From the NCBI GenBank assembly GCA_032209605.1, contig JASFXZ010000003.1:8434807-8498806 (forward strand): 64,000 nt of DNA, read 5' to 3'. Made by a program: the position numbers and the translations under genes. Below the pieces are notes generated by a model, which saw only the letters and a program-made list of their open reading frames with translations, did no database searches and was not told where the DNA came from. Positions 59,001 to 64,000 of this stretch are shown here, piece by piece; the stretch's first letter is position 1, and each line of letters starts with the position of its first letter. Source of the DNA: Mactromeris polynyma (taxonomy: Eukaryota; Mollusca; Bivalvia; Venerida; Mactridae).

Positions 59001-62000
59001 GGTCATGGCTCTAGCCGGGATTCGAACGTCCAAAAGTAACCAGTCTAATTGGGCTTAAGATGTAGTATGTTCAGCGGGTCTAAGAAGAGGTCATGGCAAC
59101 AGTCAACTCCTTCATTTGTGTGGTGAGATGCCCTCAACGTTCATCATCGCTTTAACCACACCTGGGTCTGCACGAGGGGAATTGCAGATAAAATGAATGC
59201 GCATACCGCCAAGCCATTCTGTCGCTCAAGCTGGACCATCTCTATAGCCAAAAGTAACCAGTCTTGCCGGGATTCGAACTTGCAAACGTGACCGCTCTTG
59301 CTGCCGGGATTCGAACTCACTTCCAATAGTCGCCCCCAAAAAGCCCTGTTTGTTCAGTGTGTTTTCTCTGTGTTGTCTTTTATGTGTTATATGAGTTGTG
59401 TCCCCTGTGTTTCATGTGTCTAATTCTTTTCTTTCTTTTGCAGTAGCCTTCCTGTCGGTGATGGGGATCGTCGTATCGGGGCATGCCGTCGCACCGCGCG
59501 CTATCGCGTTTTCCTATTCGCGAATGGCGGTAGTGTAGTAGATTGTAGAACAGTTGTAGTAGTAGATTGTAGAACAGTAGTTTTAAGATTGTAGCATGGT
59601 AGACTGTAGGTCTTGTGCTGTAGTCTTAGATTGTATTGTAGATGTATCTTATGCTAATTCGTTTGTTCTTTTTTCTTCTCGCAGGCTGGTGTTGGCGTGA
59701 TGGCGAAGAGTGTGCTGACGATGATGGCGAAGAAGATGGCGAAGATGTCGAGATGGAGTGGACTTTCGAGAAAAGTTGAGTATACAATTCATTCTTTAAA
59801 TATGCTAAATATGTTGTATGTTCCGCGGGTCTACGAAGAGGTCATGGCTCTAGCCGGGATTCGAACGTCCAAAAGTAACCAGTCTAATTGGGCTTAAGAT
59901 GTAGTATGTTCAGCGGGTCTAAGAAGAGGTCATGGCAACAGTCAACTCCTTCATTTGTGTGGTGAGATGCCCTCAACGTTCATCATCGCTTTAACCACAC
60001 CTGGGTCTGCACGAGGGGAATTGCAGATAAAATGAATGCGCATACCGCCAAGCCATTCTGTCGCTCAAGCTGGACCATCTCTATAGCCAAAAGTAACCAG
60101 TCTTGCCGGGATTCGAACTTGCAAACGTGACCGCTCTTGCTGCCGGGATTCGAACTCACTTCCAATAGTCGCCCCCAAAAAGCCCTGTTTGTTCAGTGTG
60201 TTTTCTCTGTGTTGTCTTTTATGTGTTATATGAGTTGTGTCCCCTGTGTTTCATGTGTCTAATTCTTTTCTTTCTTTTGCAGTAGCCTTCCTGTCGGTGA
60301 TGGGGATCGTCGTATCGGGGCATGCCGTCGCACCGCGCGCTATCGCGTTTTCCTATTCGCGAATGGCGGTAGTGTAGTAGATTGTAGAACAGTTGTAGTA
60401 GTAGATTGTAGAACAGTAGTTTTAAGATTGTAGCATGGTAGACTGTAGGTCTTGTGCTGTAGTCTTAGATTGTATTGTAGATGTATCTTATGCTAATTCG
60501 TTTGTTCTTTTTTCTTCTCGCAGGCTGGTGTTGGCGTGATGGCGAAGAGTGTGCTGACGATGATGGCGAAGAAGATGGCGAAGATGTCGAGATGGAGTGG
60601 ACTTTCGAGAAAAGTTGAGTATACAATTCATTCTTTAAATATGCTAAATATGTTGTATGTTCCGCGGGTCTACGAAGAGGTCATGGCTCTAGCCGGGATT
60701 CGAACGTCCAAAAGTAACCAGTCTAATTGGGCTTAAGATGTAGTATGTTCAGCGGGTCTAAGAAGAGGTCATGGCAACAGTCAACTCCTTCATTTGTGTG
60801 GTGAGATGCCCTCAACGTTCATCATCGCTTTAACCACACCTGGGTCTGCACGAGGGGAATTGCAGATAAAATGAATGCGCATACCGCCAAGCCATTCTGT
60901 CGCTCAAGCTGGACCATCTCTATAGCCAAAAGTAACCAGTCTTGCCGGGATTCGAACTTGCAAACGTGACCGCTCTTGCTGCCGGGATTCGAACACACTA
61001 CCAATAGTCGCCCCCAAAAAGCCCTGTTTGTTCAGTGTGTTTTCTCTGTGTTGTCTTTTATGTGTTATATGAGTTGTGTCCCCTGTGTTTCATGTGTCTA
61101 ATTCTTTTCTTTCTTTTGCAGTAGCCTTCCTGTCGGTGATGGGGATCGTCGTATCGGGGCATGCCGTCGCACCGCGCGCTATCGCGTTTTCCTATTCGCG
61201 AATGGCGGTAGTGTAGTAGATTGTAGAACAGTTGTAGTAGTAGATTGTAGAACAGTAGTTTTAAGATTGTAGCATGGTAGACTATAGGTCTTGTGCTGTA
61301 GTCTTAGATTGTATTGTAGATGTATCTTATGCTAATTCGTTTGTTCTTTTTTCTTCTCGCAGGCTGGTGTTGGCGTGATGGCGAAGAGTGTGCTGACGAT
61401 GATGGCGAAGAAGATGGCGAAGATGTCGAGATGGAGTGGACTTTCGAGAAAAGTTGAGTATACAATTCATTCTTTAAATATGCTAAATATGTTGTATGTT
61501 CCGCGGGTCTACGAAGAGGTCATGGCTCTAGCCGGGATTCGAACGTCCAAAAGTAACCAGTCTAATTGGGCTTAAGATGTAGTATGTTCAGCGGGTCTAA
61601 GAAGAGGTCATGGCAACAGTCAACTCCTTCATTTGTGTGGTGAGATGCCCTCAACGTTCATCATCGCTTTAACCACACCTGGGTCTGCACGAGGGGAATT
61701 GCAGATAAAATGAATGCGCATACCGCCAAGCCATTCTGTCGCTCAAGCTGGACCATCTCTATAGCCAAAAGTAACCAGTCTTGCCGGGATTCGAACTTGC
61801 AAACGTGACCGCTCTTGCTGCCGGGATTCGAACTCACTTCCAATAGTCGCCCCCAAAAAGCCCTGTTTGTTCAGTGTGTTTTCTCTGTGTTGTCTTTTAT
61901 GTGTTATATGAGTTGTGTCCCCTGTGTTTCATGTGTCTAATTCTTTTCTTTCTTTTGCAGTAGCCTTCCTGTCGGTGATGGGGATCGTCGTATCGGGGCA

Positions 62001-64000
62001 TGCCGTCGCACCGCGCGCTATCGCGTTTTCCTATTCGCGAATGGCGGTAGTGTAGTAGATTGTAGAACAGTTGTAGTAGTAGATTGTAGAACAGTAGTTT
62101 TAAGATTGTAGCATGGTAGACTGTAGGTCTTGTGCTGTAGTCTTAGATTGTATTGTAGATGTATCTTATGCTAATTCGTTTGTTCTTTTTTCTTCTCGCA
62201 GGCTGGTGTTGGCGTGATGGCGAAGAGTGTGCTGACGATGATGGCGAAGAAGATGGCGAAGATGTCGAGATGGAGTGGACTTTCGAGAAAAGTTGAGTAT
62301 ACAATTCATTCTTTAAATATGCTAAATATGTTGTATGTTCCGCGGGTCTACGAAGAGGTCATGGCTCTAGCCGGGATTCGAACGTCCAAAAGTAACCAGT
62401 CTAATTGGGCTTAAGATGTAGTATGTTCAGCGGGTCTAAGAAGAGGTCATGGCAACAGTCAACTCCTTCATTTGTGTGGTGAGATGCCCTCAACGTTCAT
62501 CATCGCTTTAACCACACCTGGGTCTGCACGAGGGGAATTGCAGATAAAATGAATGCGCATACCGCCAAGCCATTCTGTCGCTCAAGCTGGACCATCTCTA
62601 TAGCCAAAAGTAACCAGTCTTGCCGGGATTCGAACTTGCAAACGTGACCGCTCTTGCTGCCGGGATTCGAACTCACTTCCAATAGTCGCCCCCAAAAAGC
62701 CCTGTTTGTTCAGTGTGTTTTCTCTGTGTTGTCTTTTATGTGTTATATGAGTTGTGTCCCCTGTGTTTCATGTGTCTAATTCTTTTCTTTCTTTTGCAGT
62801 AGCCTTCCTGTCGGTGATGGGGATCGTCGTATCGGGGCATGCCGTCGCACCGCGCGCTATCGCGTTTTCCTATTCGCGAATGGCGGTAGTGTAGTAGATT
62901 GTAGAACAGTTGTAGTAGTAGATTGTAGAACAGTAGTTTTAAGATTGTAGCATGGTAGACTGTAGGTCTTGTGCTGTAGTCTTAGATTGTATTGTAGATG
63001 TATCTTATGCTAATTCGTTTGTTCTTTTTTCTTCTCGCAGGCTGGTGTTGGCGTGATGGCGAAGAGTGTGCTGACGATGATGGCGAAGAAGATGGCGAAG
63101 ATGTCGAGATGGAGTGGACTTTCGAGAAAAGTTGAGTATACAATTCATTCTTTAAATATGCTAAATATGTTGTATGTTCCGCGGGTCTACGAAGAGGTCA
63201 TGGCTCTAGCCGGGATTCGAACGTCCAAAAGTAACCAGTCTAATTGGGCTTAAGATGTAGTATGTTCAGCGGGTCTAAGAAGAGGTCATGGCAACAGTCA
63301 ACTCCTTCATTTGTGTGGTGAGATGCCCTCAACGTTCATCATCGCTTTAACCACACCTGGGTCTGCACGAGGGGAATTGCAGATAAAATGAATGCGCATA
63401 CCGCCAAGCCATTCTGTCGCTCAAGCTGGACCATCTCTATAGCCAAAAGTAACCAGTCTTGCCGGGATTCGAACTTGCAAACGTGACCGCTCTTGCTGCC
63501 GGGATTCGAACTCACTTCCAATAGTCGCCCCCAAAAAGCCCTGTTTGTTCAGTGTGTTTTCTCTGTGTTGTCTTTTATGTGTTATATGAGTTGTGTACCC
63601 TGTGTTTCATGTGTCTAATTCTTTTCTTTCTTTTGCAGTAGCCTTCCTGTCGGTGATGGGGATCGTCGTATCGGGGCATGCCGTCGCACCGCGCGCTATC
63701 GCGTTTTCCTATTCGCGAATGGCGGTAGTGTAGTAGATTGTAGAACAGTTGTAGTAGTAGATTGTAGAACAGTAGTTTTAAGATTGTAGCATGGTAGACT
63801 GTAGGTCTTGTGCTGTAGTCTTAGATTGTATTGTAGATGTATCTTATGCTAATTCGTTTGTTCTTTTTTCTTCTCGCAGGCTGGTGTTGGCGTGATGGCG
63901 AAGAGTGTGCTGACGATGATGGCGAAGAAGATGGCGAAGATGTCGAGATGGAGTGGACTTTCGAGAAAAGTTGAGTATACAATTCATTCTTTAAATATGC
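44042..64000. repeat. Second array domain with alternating monomer types
   Basis: Monomers are classed by the bases before AATAGTCGCC: T type ACTCACTACC, C type ACACACTACC, E type ACTCACTTCC. From 44881 the order is T C T C E E, then T C T C E E E, then T C T C E E C E E E. The monomer after a C type usually carries GACTATAGG for GACTGTAGG (46.18, 47.86, 51.21, 52.89, 57.09 and 61.28 kb), but not after the one at 58.3 kb. The basic period is thus six monomers, with extra ones inserted. GTGTACCC for GTGTCCCC occurs at 55.2 and 63.6 kb, ten monomers apart. Confidence 0.8.

Larger units (their letters stand above)
16507..64000. repeat. 839-bp satellite array, 56 full copies plus a partial
   Basis: From AAGCTGGACCATCTCTATAG at 16507 the sequence repeats head-to-tail to the window edge. 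Taking that motif as the unit start, full units begin at 16507, 17345, 18184 and so on to the last complete unit ending at 63422; 63423-64000 is a 578-bp partial copy. The standard unit is 839 bp. Exceptions are the first (838 bp), two that carry both an 8-bp and a 12-bp deletion (near 24.43-24.55 and 34.47-34.59 kb), and three with a 9-bp deletion (near 27.9, 37.94 and 38.77 kb). Copies usually differ by zero to a few bases. The array is clearly GC-richer than its left flank and contains no recognisable full-length gene. The right boundary is outside the window, so total size is unknown. Confidence 0.98.

Noticed and set aside
16507..64000. Repeated 60- and 66-codon frames in every monomer as a multigene family
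   Set aside because: They overlap each other's motifs. The minus frame is translation of B-box and A-box-like sequence. The 66-codon plus frame begins inside the second exon-like block and runs into AT-rich and B-box sequence. Neither has a recognisable domain, and near-identity of copies gives no evidence of selection.

Overview
This window reads as nuclear DNA from an animal, most likely a mollusc and plausibly a bivalve. It is AT-rich and almost gene-free. It carries relics of non-LTR retrotransposons, short TA-flanked inverted-repeat elements (MITEs), a dispersed repeat of a style I associate with bivalve genomes, several minisatellites, and intron-type splice signals. Nothing looks bacterial: there are no operons, no ribosome-binding sites, and no long open frame outside tandem repeats. 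The taxon is an inference from repeat style, not from a marker gene.

Left part (1-16,506). Positions 1-730 look like a possible divergent promoter, with a small minus-strand frame (92-319) facing a plus-strand TATA box, initiator and short untranslated exon ending in a splice donor (598-733). Then come a decayed ~400-bp duplication (1.1-1.97 kb), a 193-bp MITE (2,053-2,245) with a near-identical sister at 9,826-10,018, and a dispersed repeat (2.64-2.93 kb). A short minus-strand segment at 4,530-4,678 has the character of a real terminal exon. Directly against its splice acceptor lies a ~2.4-kb minisatellite of about 57 copies of a 42-bp unit. Further right are a GC-rich block (10.46-10.9 kb), a 5'-truncated LINE tail with a 10-bp target-site duplication (10,968-11,159), a second LINE reverse-transcriptase relic (11,352-11,624), a hairpin region crowded with TTCnnGAA palindromes (12.0-12.47 kb), nine copies of a 22-bp repeat (12,802-12,999), another MITE (13,250-13,428), a degenerate ~50-bp repeat (13.9-14.5 kb) and a possible exon near 15.4 kb.

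Right part (16,507-64,000). Three quarters of the window is one head-to-tail satellite with an 839-bp monomer: 56 complete copies plus 578 bp of a 57th that runs off the right edge. The copies are nearly identical, but their rare variants recur at fixed spacings and reveal higher-order repeats. A 12-monomer block of about 10.04 kb is repeated (24.4-34.5 and 34.5-~43 kb), and a later region shows an alternating 4+2 pattern with insertions of extra monomers.

The monomer is unusual. On the plus strand it has two well-formed 3' splice sites (CTAAT branch site, pyrimidine tract, CAG), each followed by an exon-like segment, one of them very CpG-dense. It also has a 45-codon frame with a hydrophobic start and an acidic tail. 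On the minus strand it has three copies of a tRNA-type B-box and two A-box-like motifs. It therefore looks like a composite of gene-fragment and tRNA-related sequence amplified into a satellite. It is the best candidate here for something undescribed. Whether it is transcribed, spliced or translated cannot be judged from sequence alone.
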